Shown here piece after piece: positions 18,176-26,951 of a DNA stretch of 64,000 bases. How positions within the stretch are numbered: position 1 is the first letter of the stretch; each line of letters opens with the position of its first letter. The notes below the pieces were generated by a model, which was not told the DNA's origin, did not search any database, and saw nothing but the letters and a program-made list of their open reading frames with translations. Both the position numbers and the translations under genes were made by a program. The stretch is from contig CAZUON010000004.1 in NCBI GenBank assembly GCA_964621345.1, forward strand, positions 1-64,000, in the 5' to 3' direction. The DNA comes from Glaciecola sp964621345. Lineage in GTDB: Bacteria > Pseudomonadota > Gammaproteobacteria > Enterobacterales > Alteromonadaceae.

Positions 18176-19132
18176 TTAACTAAACAACCAAATTTGATAA
18201 GCAACAAAAATAATCACGAAGGTAGCACCTTCGACTCGATTAATGCGCCTTGCACCGCGGAAATTGAAACAAAATATGAATAGCAAGATACTAAGACCAA
18301 GCATGACTAAAGAGTCTCTGTTGGCCGCATTTATGTCGAGAATACCTGGGTGAATGAGTCCTGGCATAGCAAGTACCGCGAGCAGGTTAAAAATATTAGA
18401 CCCGATGATGTTACCTAAAGCTAAGTCGTCTTCGCCCTTTAATACCCCAGCAATACTGGCAGCCAATTCAGGCAAACTTGTACCGATAGCAATAATCGTT
18501 AGGCCGATGACTAACTCGCTAATACCAAAGTGTCGAGCTATTTCGCTTGCTGAATCCACTAAAAAGTGCGCGCTCAAAGGTAATAAAATAAGGCCAACTA
18601 CTACCCAAAATATTGCGTTAGGGGTAGCCACATCATTAGGTATCTCGGTTTCTGTTTCAGCTACTAGCGGGTCGTTTTTATCTACCGTAAAAGAGAGCAC
18701 GGCCATTCCTGCTACAACCAGCACAAACAAAGTGATAAGTACGATACCTTCTATTCTTGATAAAAAGCTGTCATCAATAAAATACACTGCGAGTAAGGTG
18801 ACGATTAACATCACCGGGAGTTCTCGTTTTAGAGTGGTGGACGAGACCATCAGTGGTTTTATCAACACGGTAATACCCAGCACCAAAGCGATATTGGTGA
18901 TGTTTGAACCTAGGGCATTACCGACGGCAGTGTCTGGGTTTCCAGCCATTGATGCGGTAGCAGAAACGACGATTTCTGGTGCTGAGGAGCCCATGGCGAC
19001 AATAGTTAAGCCAATCATCATTGGTGATACACCAATGTTTTTCGCAAGCGCTGACGCTCCGTAAACAAAGCGATCAGCACCCCAACTCAATACAACCAAA
19101 CCTACAATGAATATAATTAAATTTATTAGCAC
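18176..19132 (-). CDS. yrbG: YrbG-family calcium/sodium antiporter
   Basis: 318-residue inner-membrane cation exchanger of the CaCA superfamily, with about ten membrane segments. The two alpha-repeats are plain: GLTIVAMGSSAPEIVVSATA (about 42-61) and its internal copy GLTIIAIGTSLPELAASIAG. Each is followed by an ion-binding helix, GNALGSNITNIALVLG and GNIIGSNIFNLLAVLA. A charged cytoplasmic loop (VDKNDPLVAETETEIPND) separates the halves. It is first in the Kdo/Lpt run, 2 bp before kdsD, and divergent from mlaF. The physiological substrate in this organism is inferred from the family only. Confidence 0.93.
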   Translation of the reverse strand: MLINLIIFIVGLVVLSWGADRFVYGASALAKNIGVSPMMIGLTIVAMGSSAPEIVVSATASMAGNPDTAVGNALGSNITNIALVLGITVLIKPLMVSSTTLKRELPVMLIVTLLAVYFIDDSFLSRIEGIVLITLFVLVVAGMAVLSFTVDKNDPLVAETETEIPNDVATPNAIFWVVVGLILLPLSAHFLVDSASEIARHFGISELVIGLTIIAIGTSLPELAASIAGVLKGEDDLALGNIIGSNIFNLLAVLAMPGLIHPGILDINAANRDSLVMLGLSILLFIFCFNFRGARRINRVEGATFVIIFVAYQIWLFS

Positions 19133-19441
19133 AGACTTCTTCTAGTGAAACGCGACTGTTTATTGTCGCAAATTGTAACGTTTTAGTATCAATAAATCAC
19201 ATTTAAGTCGATAGAAATAAGGTATAACTACAAAAATTGTGATTATTTGCTTTTTATACGGCAAGCAGGCTTGAAAAAGGCTAAAATGATCTCACTATTT
19301 GCAATTCGCTCAGAGAATCGATTTTCGTTAGAGCGATGGAGCGCTTGTCAGTTAAGGTGTTCAAGTTACTAAAAATTAATGATCACTTGGCGCTGCCGCT
19401 GGGTATTTTAATTCAAATACAAGGATTGATGACGTTGTCAA
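19133..19441. other. divergent promoter region yrbG/mlaF
   Basis: These 309 bases must drive both the Kdo/Lpt/rpoN block (minus) and the mla operon (plus). GGTATAACT at 19221-19229 could be a -10 for mlaF but has no good -35. A 28-codon frame with a weak AAAGG lies at 19286-19372 and a 25-codon one at 19429-19506; neither is supported further. Confidence 0.4.
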
Positions 19442-20296
19442 ATGACGACGCTGAATATATGCCAAATGACAACCGATTTAAATTTAGACAAAAAAATGCC
19501 AGATAACGTTATTACTATCGATGATATGCACTTCAGCCGAGCTGAACGTGTTATATACGAAGGCATTTCGTTGTCGGTCAAACGCGGCAGTATTACGGCT
19601 ATTATGGGCCCTAGCGGTATCGGTAAAACGACTTTGCTAAAGCTCATAGGTGGGCAACTCAAACCTAGTAGCGGTTCGGTGATATTCCAAGAACAAAACG
19701 TGCATGGCATTTCTCGTAACCAGCTTTATTCCTTGCGCCGCAAAATGAGCATGCTGTTTCAAAGTGGAGCATTGTTCACCAACATGTCAGTATTCGATAA
19801 CGTTGCTTTTCCTCTGCGCGAGCATACACAGCTTAGCGAAGATATCATTCGTACCGTTGTGATGTTAAAGCTTGAAGCGGTTGGCTTAAGAGGCGCGGCA
19901 GATTTACAGCCAAGTGAGTTATCAGGTGGTATGGCAAGGCGGGCGGCCTTAGCTAGAGCCATCGCTCTAGATCCTGAGCTTATTATGTACGATGAGCCAT
20001 TTGCAGGCCAAGACCCAATTTCTATGGGCGTACTTGTTTCACTTATAAAATCCCTAGGTAAGGCTTTGAATCTTACTTCAGTTGTCGTAACCCACGACGT
20101 TACCGAGGTCCTAAGTATTGCTGATTACGTCTACATTTTGGCGAATAAAAAAATCATTGGCGAGGGGAGCCCGGCTGAAATTAAGAATTCTGACTCCGAA
20201 TTAGTTCAGCAATTTTTAAACGGCAACGCAGATGGCCCCGTGCCTTTTCACTTTCCAGCTCAGGATATAAAAACTAGCTTTTTAGGAGACGGGTAA
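19442..20296 (+). CDS. mlaF: phospholipid ABC transporter ATPase MlaF
   Basis: ATPase of the MlaFEDB complex that moves phospholipids between the inner membrane and MlaC to keep outer-membrane asymmetry. It is 284 residues from ATG 19442, with Walker A GPSGIGKTT (56-64), signature LSGGMARRAALARAI, Walker B LIMYDEPFAGQDP and switch THDVTE. The start is uncertain: AAGGA at 19421 is too far from ATG 19442, and ATG 19496 (MPDNVITIDD) would give the more typical family N-terminus. The stop overlaps the mlaE start (TAATG). Confidence 0.95.
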   Translation: MTTLNICQMTTDLNLDKKMPDNVITIDDMHFSRAERVIYEGISLSVKRGSITAIMGPSGIGKTTLLKLIGGQLKPSSGSVIFQEQNVHGISRNQLYSLRRKMSMLFQSGALFTNMSVFDNVAFPLREHTQLSEDIIRTVVMLKLEAVGLRGAADLQPSELSGGMARRAALARAIALDPELIMYDEPFAGQDPISMGVLVSLIKSLGKALNLTSVVVTHDVTEVLSIADYVYILANKKIIGEGSPAEIKNSDSELVQQFLNGNADGPVPFHFPAQDIKTSFLGDG

Positions 20297-21072
20297 TGAA
20301 TTTTGTTCAAAGCCTTGGCCGTTCAACGCTAGAGAAAATAGCCGCCGTTGGCGCATCTAGCTCTATGCTCTTTGGTGCATTATTTGCGCTACCAAAGTGG
20401 AAAAACGTAGGGCTTACTATTTCGCAAATCTATGTTGTGGGTGTTCAATCACTATTAATTATACTAGTTTCAGGTCTATTCATTGGCATGGTTATGGCGC
20501 TTCAGGGTTATACGATATTGGTAAATTATGGCGCTGAAGGTAGTTTAGGTCCAATGGTTGCGCTCTCAATTCTCCGCGAACTCGGACCGGTGGTGACCGC
20601 GCTGTTGTTTGCCGGGCGCGCAGGGAGCGCTCTTACCGCTGAGATCGGTTTGATGAAGGCAACTGAGCAGCTCAGTTCATTAGAAATGATGGCGGTTGAC
20701 CCTCTACGAAGGGTTATTGCACCAAGATTTTGGGCGGGCGTAATTAGCATGCCAATGCTGGCTTTGATTTTCTCAGCCGTCGGTATTTTAGGTGGGCACG
20801 TTGTGGGCGTTGACTGGTTAGGTGTTGATTCTGGCAGTTATTGGTCGGTTATGCAGTCAACCGTAGAATGGAATAAAGATGTTGTAAATGGCGTCATAAA
20901 AAGCCTGGTGTTTGGTTTAGTCGTAGTGTGGATTGCCTTATATAAAGGCTATTCATGTATCCCGACGTCTGAGGGAATAAGTAAAGCAACAACGGAGACG
21001 GTAGTATTTTCGTCGTTATCAATATTGGGATTAGACTTCGTTCTAACCGCATTAATGTTTGGGATTAGTTAG
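20296..21072 (+). CDS. mlaE: phospholipid ABC transporter permease MlaE
   Basis: 258-residue inner-membrane permease of the Mla complex (MlaE/YrbE family). It has an amphipathic N-terminal helix and five membrane segments. The conserved family block EIGLMKATEQLSSLEMMAVDP follows the loop RELGPVVTALLFAGRAGSALTA. It pairs with MlaF through that EQL/coupling-helix region. Translationally coupled to mlaF (1-nt overlap) and 8 bp upstream of mlaD. Confidence 0.96.
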   Translation: MNFVQSLGRSTLEKIAAVGASSSMLFGALFALPKWKNVGLTISQIYVVGVQSLLIILVSGLFIGMVMALQGYTILVNYGAEGSLGPMVALSILRELGPVVTALLFAGRAGSALTAEIGLMKATEQLSSLEMMAVDPLRRVIAPRFWAGVISMPMLALIFSAVGILGGHVVGVDWLGVDSGSYWSVMQSTVEWNKDVVNGVIKSLVFGLVVVWIALYKGYSCIPTSEGISKATTETVVFSSLSILGLDFVLTALMFGIS

Positions 21073-21080
21073 GAAGCGCA

Positions 21081-21605
21081 ATGTTAAACAAACGAACAGA
21101 ATTAATGGTAGGTTTTTTTGTCGCGCTAGCAATTGCAGCGGCACTGCTGCTTGCGTTGCGAGTGGCGAACCAAGGAATGGCAGGCAGTGGCGAGACATAT
21201 AAGCTGACCGCTCGGTTTGATAATATCGGCGGGCTCAAGCCTCGCTCATCGGTTAAGGTCGGTGGCGTGGTGGTCGGTAGAGTATCCCGTATATATTTGA
21301 ATGAACAAGATCTGATTCCAATGGTCGAATTGGAGATAGCAGCGGATTATGCTCTGACCTTCCCAGACACAAGTAGCTTATCAATTTTAACGTCGGGTCT
21401 GCTGGGTGAGCAATTTATTGGCTTGCAGCCTGGTTTTATCTTTCCTGAAGATATGGAAATGATAGAAAATGACAAAGTGTGTGATACCGCGCCTTTTGCT
21501 GATTGCCCTTATTTAACGGCAGGGGAAGAGATATTAGATACAAAATCGGCGCTTGTACTGGAAGATTTGATTGGCCAGTTTTTATTCAATCAAGGGAGTG
21601 AATAA
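21081..21605 (+). CDS. mlaD: phospholipid transport MCE protein MlaD
   Basis: 174-residue bitopic protein. One N-terminal membrane segment (about 8-28) is followed by a single periplasmic MCE domain (about 38-115, YKLTARFDNIGGLKPRSSVKVGGVVVGRV). The C-terminal helix forms the hydrophobic pore of the hexamer and has the Leu-rich stretch LVLEDLIGQFLF. Two cysteines flank a short insert (CDTAPFADCPY), a pair that could form a disulphide. Third gene of the mla operon. Confidence 0.95.
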   Translation: MLNKRTELMVGFFVALAIAAALLLALRVANQGMAGSGETYKLTARFDNIGGLKPRSSVKVGGVVVGRVSRIYLNEQDLIPMVELEIAADYALTFPDTSSLSILTSGLLGEQFIGLQPGFIFPEDMEMIENDKVCDTAPFADCPYLTAGEEILDTKSALVLEDLIGQFLFNQGSE

Positions 21606-21608
21606 TTC

Positions 21609-22322
21609 ATGAGGACGCTTTATAAAATGAACAAAATGTTGCGAACAATTGCACTTACCGCTGCACTCATTTCATCTTCGACGATGGGTATTGCTCAAGA
21701 GACAAGCGCTCAAGGTAATGCGATTGTGGTAGATAAAACTGACCCATATTTAATGGTTCAGGAGGTCGCTAGCAAAACGTTTAACCGCATGAAAGCCCAA
21801 CAGTTAGAGATTCAACAAGACCCTGAAATCCTTCGCACCATAATGGAAGAAGAGCTTATGCCTTATATCGATTATCGATTTTCGGCTTATAAAGTGCTGG
21901 GCAAGTATGCGCGCGGCGCAGAGAAAAAGGACCTCCTTGAATTTATCAGTGTCTTTCGTCAATACTTAATAACTAGCTACGCCATCGCAATGGGCTATTA
22001 CGACAACCAAACCGTTGAATTTGACCCCGTTCGGGACTTTTCTGATCGTAGTGATGTAACAGTACGAGCCGTTATTATTGACGACGTACGGCCCGATATT
22101 AAAGTTGCATTTAAGGTAAGAAAAAACCGCAAAGGAGAAGAGTGGCAAGCATATGACATGATCGCAGAAGGCATATCTTTACTTTCAAGCAAGCAAAGTG
22201 AATTTGAGTCTATTTTACGCAAAGATGGTATACAAGAAGTGATTGCACAAATGCGAGCCAGTATCGATAGGCCTGTGACCCTTAACAATCAAAACGCGGA
22301 TGCACAGGCTAACAACGAGTGA
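21609..22322 (+). CDS. mlaC: periplasmic phospholipid carrier MlaC
   Basis: 237-residue secreted carrier that shuttles phospholipid between MlaA-porin at the outer membrane and MlaD. The signal peptide is about residues 1-29 (MLRTIALTAALISSSTMGIA then QE). The mature domain (Tol_Tol_Ttg2 family) contains the typical IDYRFSAYKVLGKYAR and EEWQAYDMIAEGISLLSSKQSEF blocks. ATG 21609 begins MRTLYK; the inner ATGs 21627 and 21636 would also leave a complete signal peptide. The stop overlaps the GTG of mlaB. Confidence 0.94.
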   Translation: MRTLYKMNKMLRTIALTAALISSSTMGIAQETSAQGNAIVVDKTDPYLMVQEVASKTFNRMKAQQLEIQQDPEILRTIMEEELMPYIDYRFSAYKVLGKYARGAEKKDLLEFISVFRQYLITSYAIAMGYYDNQTVEFDPVRDFSDRSDVTVRAVIIDDVRPDIKVAFKVRKNRKGEEWQAYDMIAEGISLLSSKQSEFESILRKDGIQEVIAQMRASIDRPVTLNNQNADAQANNE

Positions 22323-22630
22323 ATATTGACCTAACTCAAGCAAATCAGCAGTTGATGCTATCTATCGATGGCGAGCTAGACCGTGATACTTTATCCACCA
22401 ATCTCTTTGACAGTTTAAGTGCAAAAGATAAACAGCAAGTAATTGATAGCAAACACATCGAGATAAATTTAAGTAAGGTTGCTCGTGCCGATACATCTGG
22501 TTTAGCATGGCTTTTAAATGCACTGAGAGACTTGCGCGCACATCACTTGGACGTATCGGTTACGAATATTCCGCAAAAGCTAATTGACCTAGCAAAATTA
22601 AGCAATGCAGACACCTTGATTACAGTTTAA
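22319..22630 (+). CDS. mlaB: STAS-domain protein MlaB
   Basis: 103-residue STAS domain subunit that binds MlaF and stabilises the ATPase dimer. The STAS phosphoacceptor-like loop is RADTSGLAWLLNAL, with the Thr-Ser pair typical of MlaB. The start is GTG overlapping the mlaC stop (GTGA). Cytoplasmic, last of the five mla genes, followed after 10 bp by ibaG. Confidence 0.93.
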   Translation: MNIDLTQANQQLMLSIDGELDRDTLSTNLFDSLSAKDKQQVIDSKHIEINLSKVARADTSGLAWLLNALRDLRAHHLDVSVTNIPQKLIDLAKLSNADTLITV

Positions 22631-22640
22631 AAGGATTAAA

Positions 22641-22892
22641 ATGACACACGAGCAAATAATTGAGTTGATTAAAAACGCAACGGGAATAGAAGAGGTTTAT
22701 ATCAAAAGTGAGGGTACCCATTTTCAGGTGATTGCGGTTGATGACCAATTTGAGGGGATGTCGCGAGTAAAGCGTCAACAAATGATCTCCTCACCCTTGT
22801 CTGATGTGATTGCAGATGGCACTATTCACGCCTTGTCTGTAAAAACCTTTTCGCAAGAGCAATGGCAGCGTGAAAAGCTTTTTAATCAATAA
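22641..22892 (+). CDS. ibaG: BolA-family protein IbaG
   Basis: 83-residue BolA-like protein with the family sequence IEEVYIKSEGTHFQVIAVDDQFEGMSRVKRQQM. The histidine and the C-terminal helix correspond to those that ligate [2Fe-2S] together with a monothiol glutaredoxin. A Shine-Dalgarno AAAGGA precedes the ATG. It lies between mlaB and murA as in many gammaproteobacteria, and the acid-resistance role reported for E. coli IbaG may apply. Confidence 0.94.
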   Translation: MTHEQIIELIKNATGIEEVYIKSEGTHFQVIAVDDQFEGMSRVKRQQMISSPLSDVIADGTIHALSVKTFSQEQWQREKLFNQ

Positions 22893-22922
22893 ACTATTAC
22901 ATACAACATATAAAGGTTAGTC

Positions 22923-24185
22923 GTGGATAAACTGGTTATCAAAAAAAGCCCTCCTTTAAAAGGCACTGTGGTCATCTCTGGGGCAAAAAACGCAGCACTC
23001 CCGGTACTTATTTCCAGTTTATTGGCTGATTCAGCCTGTACTTTCACAAATGTACCTAATCTTAGAGATATCAATACCACACTGTTATTGCTTAAAGACC
23101 TCGGCGCGACCACGAATCAAACAGCAAGTGATACCGTTGAAATAAACGCCAGTAAGCTCGAAAGTGTTACTGCATCCTACGATTTAGTGCGCACAATGCG
23201 CGCTTCCATATTGGTTTTAGGTCCGCTTTTAGCAAAGCACGGCCGAGCCAATGTTTCATTACCTGGCGGTTGTGCAATTGGTGCTCGTCCAGTTAATTTA
23301 CATCTGATGGGCCTAGAAAAAATGGGCGCAAAGATTGATGTAGAAGAGGGCTATATTCGAGCGTCGGTTAACGGTCGCTTGCAAGGTGCTCGCATCTTTA
23401 TGGACATGGTAAGTGTTGGCGCTACAGAAAATCTAATGATGGCAGCAGCCCTTGCTGAGGGTGAAACCATTATTGAAAACGCAGCAAGAGAGCCAGAAAT
23501 TGTCGACTTAGCAGACTGTTTGAATGCGATGGGCGGTAAGATAAGAGGTGCAGGTAGCGACAAGATAGAAATTACCGGTGTAGCCTCGTTAAAGGGCTGC
23601 GAATATTCAATCTTGCCAGATAGAATCGAAACCGGCACATTTTTGGTAGCAGCAGCACTCTCTAGAGGCAGTATACGCTGTGAAAAAGCTGCCCCTCATA
23701 CACTTGATGCAGTGTTGAGCAAGTTAGAGCAAGCCGGCGCAACCATTACCACGGGTGATGATTGGGTTGAGCTTGACATGCATGGCCAGCAAGCAAAGGC
23801 GGTATCACTAAAAACTATGCCTCATCCGGGCTTTCCAACCGATATGCAAGCGCAGTTTGTGACCTTAAATGCAGTCGCTGACGGAACTGGCGTTATCACT
23901 GAAACTATTTTTGAAAACCGCTTCATGCACGTACCCGAATTACAACGCATGGGGGCAAGTATTGATTTAGAAGGGAATAGAGCACTCACTGCTGGCTCAT
24001 CAGAGTTGCGTGGTGCTCAGGTTATGGCAACTGATTTACGCGCTTCAGCCAGTTTAGTTATTGCGGGACTGATTGCAGAGGGACAAACTACGGTTAACCG
24101 AATTTATCATCTTGATCGTGGATATGAGAATATTGAAGACAAATTGCGTAAGCTCGGTGCTAGCATAGAGCGGGTCGGTGAATAG
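22923..24185 (+). CDS. murA: UDP-N-acetylglucosamine 1-carboxyvinyltransferase MurA
   Basis: First committed enzyme of peptidoglycan synthesis, 420 residues, cytoplasmic. It transfers enolpyruvate from PEP to UDP-GlcNAc. The catalytic cysteine is Cys117 in LPGGCAIGARPVNLHL, so the fosfomycin-sensitive form is expected. The PEP-binding Lys is in SGAKNAALP, and the two inside-out alpha/beta domains are complete. The start is GTG at 22923 with AAAGG 8 nt before it. Last gene of the mla-ibaG-murA run, convergent with degS. Confidence 0.97.
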   Translation: MDKLVIKKSPPLKGTVVISGAKNAALPVLISSLLADSACTFTNVPNLRDINTTLLLLKDLGATTNQTASDTVEINASKLESVTASYDLVRTMRASILVLGPLLAKHGRANVSLPGGCAIGARPVNLHLMGLEKMGAKIDVEEGYIRASVNGRLQGARIFMDMVSVGATENLMMAAALAEGETIIENAAREPEIVDLADCLNAMGGKIRGAGSDKIEITGVASLKGCEYSILPDRIETGTFLVAAALSRGSIRCEKAAPHTLDAVLSKLEQAGATITTGDDWVELDMHGQQAKAVSLKTMPHPGFPTDMQAQFVTLNAVADGTGVITETIFENRFMHVPELQRMGASIDLEGNRALTAGSSELRGAQVMATDLRASASLVIAGLIAEGQTTVNRIYHLDRGYENIEDKLRKLGASIERVGE

Positions 24186-24202
24186 ATAAATACGATTTAT
24201 CT

Positions 24203-24232
24203 GAGGCTAGACGTATTTAAAGGTTTAGCCTC
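24203..24232. repeat. inverted repeat between murA and degS
   Basis: GAGGCTA (24203-24209) and TAGCCTC (24226-24232) could form a 7-bp hairpin at the end of the convergent murA and degS genes, overlapping the degS stop. There is no T-run on either strand, so it is only a weak terminator candidate. Confidence 0.35.
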
Positions 24233-25310
24233 TCGCAATCATCTGCGGTACGACTTCTCCTACCACCACAGTCATTTGAATAGTTTCATCGTTACGACTG
24301 ACTATCAAAGTAATTTCCGAACCCGGTTGGGTTTCGGCAATCATATCAAGTGTTTTTGCGGCGCTCTCTACTTCAATACCGTTTATCGACAATAGAATAT
24401 CGTTTACTTTAAGCCCAGCAATTTCTGCTGGGCTATCGCTTTGAACAGCGTCAACTACAATCCCTTGGCTTCCAACTAACTCTTTACCAGAAAAGCCTAA
24501 TTGACCTCGCGTAACTTTACCATTAACAATAATTTCATCCATTACTCGCCTTGCGAGCGTGTAAGGTACAGCAAAGTTAACACCATCTACGCTTGTTACT
24601 CTGCGCCGATTATCTAAGGTTTTAAAGTTTGCGTTTGTGATCCCAACTAAGTAGCCGTTGCTGTCTACCAGGGCACCGCCTGAGTTACCTTGATTTAGTA
24701 CGGCATCGGTTTGTACAAAATCAAAAAAGTTTGAAAAACCATTTCGGCCAGTACGGCTAACTATTCCTGAAGTAATTGTTTGTCCAAGATCTAGAGGGTT
24801 ACCGATTGCCATAACAACATCACCAACCCGCAAATCGGGATTTTCCATTTGCGGCATCACGTGTAAGTCTTCTGCAAAAACGCGTAATACCGCTAAGTCG
24901 GTAATTTCATCAAATCCAATAAGTTGTGCTTGCAATAAGCGACTATCTTGCAGCGCTACGTATATGCTGTCGGCGTTTTTGATAACATGATAGCAGGTCA
25001 TCAGATAACCATCGTCGCTCATGATGACACCTGAACCCAAAGACGTACGTTCATATGCGCGATTACGAAATATTCGGTTACTGTTTTCCAAACTAATACT
25101 ATAAATGTTAACTACCGCAGGCGCGCTTTGCTCTAAGGCATCGTAGTAACTCACTCGGGCGGGGATATTCTTATTCTGTTTAAAAAAGTCAATATTTAGC
25201 CCGCTTCCCTGACGAAATTCAGGAAAGAACAATAATAATATTGCAGCTACCACTACTCCCAACATCACGGGTTTGAGCACAGCAACAAGAATTCGGCTAA
25301 ATAAGGTCAT
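24225..25310 (-). CDS. degS: DegS-like periplasmic serine endoprotease
   Basis: 361-residue membrane-anchored trypsin-like protease with one PDZ domain. In the E. coli pathway it senses misfolded outer-membrane proteins and cleaves RseA to free sigma-E. The N-terminal anchor is about residues 8-28. The catalytic triad is His108 (TCYHVI), Asp138 (ITDLAVL) and Ser210 (QGNSGGAL). The PDZ domain runs about 255-350 (LLSINGIEVESAAKTLDMI). It lies downstream of degQ on the same strand but behind the degQ terminator, so it probably has its own promoter at 25311-25440. Confidence 0.94.
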   Translation of the reverse strand: MTLFSRILVAVLKPVMLGVVVAAILLLFFPEFRQGSGLNIDFFKQNKNIPARVSYYDALEQSAPAVVNIYSISLENSNRIFRNRAYERTSLGSGVIMSDDGYLMTCYHVIKNADSIYVALQDSRLLQAQLIGFDEITDLAVLRVFAEDLHVMPQMENPDLRVGDVVMAIGNPLDLGQTITSGIVSRTGRNGFSNFFDFVQTDAVLNQGNSGGALVDSNGYLVGITNANFKTLDNRRRVTSVDGVNFAVPYTLARRVMDEIIVNGKVTRGQLGFSGKELVGSQGIVVDAVQSDSPAEIAGLKVNDILLSINGIEVESAAKTLDMIAETQPGSEITLIVSRNDETIQMTVVVGEVVPQMIARG

Positions 25311-25441
25311 AAGATCCTACAACATGAGATTTCAGTGACAGATCATAACAAATCTGACGCTGTTGTCATCGGCGAACAGTATAAATACGCTCAACAACCT
25401 AATTTGTATGACTTTTGTTGTTAATAAACAGCAAACGTCAA

Positions 25442-25466
25442 TAAAAAAGCCGCTAAAAAGCGGCTT
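25442..25466 (-). terminator. rho-independent terminator of degQ
   Basis: AAGCCGC (25447-25453) and GCGGCTT (25460-25466) form a GC-rich stem with a 6-nt loop, followed on the minus strand by six T. It lies 55 bp past the degQ stop. Confidence 0.85.
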
Positions 25467-25521
25467 ATAATACAGGTGATTCATTAATCAGGCCAGATAC
25501 GCCCGGCCGCTTGAAAAATCC

Positions 25522-26880
25522 CTATCGGATAATCACAAATAAATTGCTATTGCCACGTTGCACGTTCAGAGCAATCACGCCGCTTGCTCGCTCGATGGCT
25601 TCACTTAACTCATTGATGTTGCTTACTCTATTGCGATTGACACCAACAATTACATCGTCAGGGCGTAAACCGATTCGAGCGGCAGGTGAGCCATCTACAA
25701 TTTCAGGAACTTCAACGGCCGCGTTGCCTGAGCGGTCTTCACCGCTTACAAAAGTAGCACCTTCTAGGGCTGGGTGCATCTCTTTAGCTTCTGCAACCAA
25801 GCCTTCTGCCGCACCAAGTACCACGTCTAGGTCTTGCTTTTCACCATTTCGGACAATGGTAAGTTCAACTTTTGCACCAGCACCTAAGCTTGCAATTTTA
25901 GCGCGCAATTCATTAAAGCTATGTAACTCATTGCCGTTTATCGCGGTAATAATGTCACCTGACTGAATGCCGGCTTTGTCGGCAGCGGAGTCGTCATTAA
26001 CCTCGTTAACGAATGCGCCTTTATTTGCAGGTGAATTCAGGGCTTCTGCTAAACCAGCGTCTACATCATTCCCTATTATTCCTAACAAACCGCGGCGAAC
26101 TTCACCAAACTCAACAATTTGGTCTACTAAGCTTTTCATCATGTTGCTTGGAATAGCGAAACCAATCCCAACATTGCCACCATTTGGACCAAAAATGGCA
26201 GTGTTAATACCAACTAGCTCTCCTCGTAAGTTAACCAATGCCCCACCTGAGTTTCCTCGGTTTATTGCGGCATCTGTTTGAATAAAGTCTTCGTAGCCGC
26301 CGATATTCAAACCTGAGCGGCCCAGCGCGCTAACGATTCCAGAGGTAACTGTTTGGCTTAAACCGAAAGGGTTACCTATGGCGACAACAAAATCGCCGAC
26401 CAATAGGTCGTCTGAATCTGCGAGCTCAACATGTACTAAATCGTCGGGGTCTATTTTAAGCAAAGCAATGTCGCTTTGAGCATCGGCGCCTAGCTTTTCA
26501 GCATCGAATTCGCGACCGTCGGTTAGCTTTACTTTAATTTTATCGGCATTGTCGACCACGTGATTGTTGGTCACAATATAGCCTTTGTCAGCATCGATAA
26601 TGACACCAGAACCCAAACCTCGAAAAGGTCTCTCTTGCGGGGCTTGTTGTTGATCACCAAAGAAATACCGGAACATTTCAGGTACTTGTTGGCGTCTGGT
26701 TTGCGTGCCTTCTACAGAAATACTCACAATAGCGGGAGTCGTCTGTTGTAGCATGGGAGCAAGCGAAGGCATGTCCTCTTTTGATAAGAACGGAATGCCT
26801 GCGACTGCAGAGGATGCGGTGGTGAAAACAAAAAGAGCGGCGCTAATGCCAACGAGGCTTCGACGTATCAGTTGTTTCAT
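25522..26880 (-). CDS. degQ: periplasmic serine protease/chaperone DegQ (Do family)
   Basis: Soluble periplasmic HtrA protease, 452 residues from ATG 26880. The frame extends 8 codons upstream to a TTG, but TAGGAGT lies 10 nt before the ATG and that start gives a clean signal peptide (residues 1-27, ending AVA before GIPF). Triad: His107 (TNNHVVD), Asp137 (SDIALLK), Ser211 (GNSGGAL). Two PDZ domains follow (about 265-355 and 375-450). The short LA loop (QQQAPQERPF) resembles DegQ more than DegP. A sigma-E-like promoter is visible at 26914-26942. Confidence 0.95.
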   Translation of the reverse strand: MKQLIRRSLVGISAALFVFTTASSAVAGIPFLSKEDMPSLAPMLQQTTPAIVSISVEGTQTRRQQVPEMFRYFFGDQQQAPQERPFRGLGSGVIIDADKGYIVTNNHVVDNADKIKVKLTDGREFDAEKLGADAQSDIALLKIDPDDLVHVELADSDDLLVGDFVVAIGNPFGLSQTVTSGIVSALGRSGLNIGGYEDFIQTDAAINRGNSGGALVNLRGELVGINTAIFGPNGGNVGIGFAIPSNMMKSLVDQIVEFGEVRRGLLGIIGNDVDAGLAEALNSPANKGAFVNEVNDDSAADKAGIQSGDIITAINGNELHSFNELRAKIASLGAGAKVELTIVRNGEKQDLDVVLGAAEGLVAEAKEMHPALEGATFVSGEDRSGNAAVEVPEIVDGSPAARIGLRPDDVIVGVNRNRVSNINELSEAIERASGVIALNVQRGNSNLFVIIR

Positions 26881-26913
26881 GTATCGTATTACTCCTAAAT
26901 TCAAATACCTTCT

Positions 26914-26942
26914 ACAGACTCGAATTTTGGGGCAATAGTTCA
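26914..26942 (-). promoter_or_regulatory. sigma-E-like promoter of degQ
   Basis: On the minus strand TGAACTA (26936-26942) and GTCTGT (26914-26919) are separated by 16 bases. The family consensus is GGAACTT followed 15-17 bases later by a GTC/TCTGA-type -10. The expected start of transcription near 26907 leaves a leader of about 27 nt that contains the Shine-Dalgarno. The match is good but not perfect. Confidence 0.45.
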
Positions 26943-26951
26943 GATTACAAG

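Noticed and set aside
18354..19064. 236-codon plus-strand frame
   Set aside because: It is the shadow of the membrane protein gene yrbG, whose family motifs are on the minus strand.
19286..19372. 28-codon frame with weak AAAGG upstream of mlaF
   Set aside because: Composition is not protein-like and there is no further support; it may simply be mla leader.
19429..19506. 25-codon leader peptide overlapping the mlaF start
   Set aside because: AAGGA is only 3 nt from its ATG, and the encoded residues show no attenuation signal.
24203..24232. Terminator between murA and degS
   Set aside because: A hairpin is possible but no T-run exists on either strand, so it is listed only as an inverted repeat.
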